From an uncultured Candidatus Saccharibacteria bacterium (GTDB lineage Bacteria; Patescibacteriota; Saccharimonadia; Saccharimonadales; Saccharimonadaceae), in assembly GCA_938049075.1 (NCBI GenBank), contig CALICZ010000068.1:1-5709 (forward strand): 5,709 nt of DNA, in the 5' to 3' direction. The stretch's first letter is position 1, and each line of letters opens with the position of its first letter. Both the position numbers and the translations under genes were made by a program. Shown here one piece after another: positions 4,812 through 5,709 of the stretch. Under the pieces are notes generated by a model that had not been told where the DNA came from, did not search any database, and saw only the letters and a list, made by a program, of their open reading frames with translations.

Positions 4812-5528
4812 TCAGCGTCGCCGAGACCGCCGCTGCTTGGGTTTGGGCATGCCCCACTGCCGGCGGTCGGCTTGGGTCGTGCCACCACGGACATCACCAG
4901 CAGCGATAATACGCTGGTACCCCCGCAGCGCAAAGAGCAAGCACTCGGCTGCTACCGGACACCCAGCACAATCTTCACGCTGCTCGGGCTCTATCTGCTG
5001 CTTCGTCTCAGCATCAATACACAGCGCCAAGCGAGCAAAAGTCTGCGACGTGGGAATATATCCAATATGTCGCCGCTCGGCCATACACTGCTCCGCCCAG
5101 GCGATCCGTGCCCGAGGCGTATCATTGATGTGGACGGCGTGATGCATGACAGCGGTGAGCGTGGTAGACTGGCTGGGGAGATCGGCTGGCGTAGGACCAT
5201 CCGTCAGTTGTCTGCGCTGCTGTGCCGTTAAACCAGCACAGATCCCCGACACTCCTTCTCTCACGGCATATGCCGCGCACACATCAATCACCGCACAACC
5301 AATGCAGCGCCGCAGCGCCAGTGCCGTGTCTTCCGGTTTGCCACTAAAATATTCTTCACTCGTGGCTGGGCTGCAGGCAGCATCGCGCATCCATTGCGAC
5401 GGAAGCGCCGCTCCCCCTTGCTGCCGCACCCGCATCCGCAAATAGAAGATGCGCGACGCACAGTCGATTGGTGCGTAGCGGGGGAGTCGCTCTGGTCGTG
5501 ATGGCTGTGCAGTTGGCTGCTCTTCCAT
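4812..5528 (-). CDS. Tandem double-WhiB-domain protein
   Basis: A 238-aa protein with two consecutive WhiB-like iron-sulfur modules. Domain 1: W46, C52, C75, C78, C84 (Cx22C-x2-C-x5-C) followed by the turn GVSGICAGLTAQQRRQ (92-107). Domain 2: C170, C187, C190, C196 (Cx16C-x2-C-x5-C) followed by GDVRGGTTQADRRQW (211-225). Each has all four ligands plus the family's glycine turn and basic helix, so each could hold a [4Fe-4S] cluster. The tail KPKQRRSRRR is strongly basic, suited to DNA contact. Residues 1-45 and the 60-residue connector are not recognised. Typical Wbl proteins are roughly 80-130 aa with one cluster, so this is about double size. The ATG at 5528 has an extended -10 (TGGTACAAT) only nine bases upstream and no SD. 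It is divergent from the kinase-like gene and is followed by a second whiB-like gene, suggesting a regulatory locus. Target genes are unknown. Confidence 0.85.
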   Translation of the reverse strand: MEEQPTAQPSRPERLPRYAPIDCASRIFYLRMRVRQQGGAALPSQWMRDAACSPATSEEYFSGKPEDTALALRRCIGCAVIDVCAAYAVREGVSGICAGLTAQQRRQLTDGPTPADLPSQSTTLTAVMHHAVHINDTPRARIAWAEQCMAERRHIGYIPTSQTFARLALCIDAETKQQIEPEQREDCAGCPVAAECLLFALRGYQRIIAAGDVRGGTTQADRRQWGMPKPKQRRSRRR

Positions 5529-5537
5529 ACTATCTTT

Positions 5538-5546
5538 ATTGTACCA
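5538..5546 (-). promoter_or_regulatory. Extended -10 promoter of the double-WhiB gene
   Basis: TGGTACAAT on the minus strand: TG, one base, then TACAAT (5543-5538). Nine bases separate it from the ATG at 5528, so the mRNA leader would be three bases or none. It sits within the 66-base divergent gap, about 35 bases from the promoter of the opposite gene. Confidence 0.5.
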
Positions 5547-5579
5547 TTCCCCGCGCTGCTAACCATAAGCATCATCATC

Positions 5580-5588
5580 TGCTATACT
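5580..5588 (+). promoter_or_regulatory. Extended -10 promoter of the kinase-like gene, leaderless geometry
   Basis: TGCTATACT followed by AGAGAC and then ATG at 5595. The hexamer-to-ATG gap is exactly six bases, so transcription should begin at the start codon. TGCTATACTAGA is identical over 12 bases to the polA promoter. The hexamer 17 bp upstream (TAACCA) is a poor -35, consistent with reliance on the TGn extension. Confidence 0.65.
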
Positions 5589-5594
5589 AGAGAC

Positions 5595-5709
5595 ATGAAT
5601 CATCCATCTCACCCGACGACAATCCTTGCCTTCGTTGGCCTCTCAGGCGCAGGCAAGAGCGAGGCAGTCAACCACGTCGCACGCCTTGGCATCCCCAAGG
5701 TCTACGCTG
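5595..5709 (+). CDS. P-loop nucleotide/CoA kinase-like protein (partial, runs off the right edge)
   Basis: The first 38 codons are visible. After a short polar N-terminus comes a hydrophobic beta strand (ILAFVGL) and the Walker A P-loop GLSGAGKS (about 15-22), then EAVNHVARLGIPKVYA. The pattern of strand, GxxGxGKSEA and a helix ending in LG(I/V)P resembles dephospho-CoA kinase and adenylate-kinase-like small P-loop kinases found in archaea and CPR bacteria. The substrate cannot be decided without the LID and nucleoside-binding regions. The start is fixed by the extended -10 six bases upstream; there is no Shine-Dalgarno site. It is divergent from the double-WhiB gene across a 66-base gap, so the WhiB protein could influence both. 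Confidence 0.7.
   Translation, partial: MNHPSHPTTILAFVGLSGAGKSEAVNHVARLGIPKVYA

Noticed and set aside
4118..4909. Plus-strand 263-codon open frame
   Set aside because: It is antisense to both WhiB-like genes, whose cysteine motifs are clear. Its translation is low-complexity Ser/Cys/Arg-rich, as expected of a shadow frame.
1..5709. CRISPR array, tRNA/rRNA, transposase, phage or toxin-antitoxin genes
   Set aside because: No spaced repeats, tRNA cloverleaf, rRNA-like sequence or recognisable mobile-element protein was seen on either strand.

Overview
The window looks like chromosome from a Patescibacteria/CPR organism, most likely Candidatus Saccharibacteria (TM7). This rests on recall of the family-typical PolA N-terminus (MKRLVIIDGKSVFYRGYYAM), a P-loop kinase of the kind seen in small CPR genomes, short intergenic gaps, roughly balanced GC, and TGA acting as a normal stop (no TGA interrupts the long reading frames, unlike recoded Gracilibacteria or Absconditabacteria). 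The lineage is an inference; no marker gene such as rRNA is present.

Layout: five genes and one candidate leader ORF lie on the minus strand, and one gene lies on the plus strand at the right edge. Read in minus-strand order from the right: a 238-aa protein with two complete WhiB-type cysteine clusters (5528-4812); a possible 27-codon leader ORF (4771-4688) overlapping the start of a second, single-domain WhiB-like protein (4698-4252); a likely terminator hairpin (about 4149-4101); a secreted, C-terminally membrane-anchored glycoside hydrolase family 16 protein (3998-2775); DNA polymerase I (2690-123) with an intact 5'-nuclease and polymerase but a degenerate proofreading domain; and the first nine codons of another gene (28-1) with its own consensus-like promoter. 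Divergent from the double-WhiB gene, a plus-strand P-loop kinase-like gene starts at 5595 and runs off the edge.

Two things stand out. First, there are three WhiB-like [4Fe-4S] modules in about 1.3 kb, two of them fused in one polypeptide, in a genome that does not look actinobacterial. WhiB proteins are classically a family of Actinobacteria and their phages, and Saccharibacteria live on actinobacterial hosts, so acquisition or long co-evolution is a reasonable inference. Second, polA and the kinase gene share an almost identical start signal, TGCTATACTAGA, in which an extended -10 element sits exactly six bases before ATG. Transcription would then start on the A of ATG, giving leaderless mRNAs. 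The double-WhiB gene (extended -10, nine bases before ATG) and the putative leader ORF (TATACA, six bases before ATG) resemble this arrangement. By contrast, the GH16 gene and the gene at the left edge have ordinary -10 boxes, about 30-35 nt leaders and Shine-Dalgarno sites, so the two initiation modes appear side by side.

The genes do not form one pathway. The likely themes are DNA replication/repair (polA), cell-surface carbohydrate processing (GH16), redox- or nitric-oxide-responsive transcription control (WhiB cluster) and nucleotide/cofactor phosphorylation (kinase). There is no tRNA, rRNA, CRISPR array, insertion sequence or phage module, and no gap between genes exceeds 300 bases.
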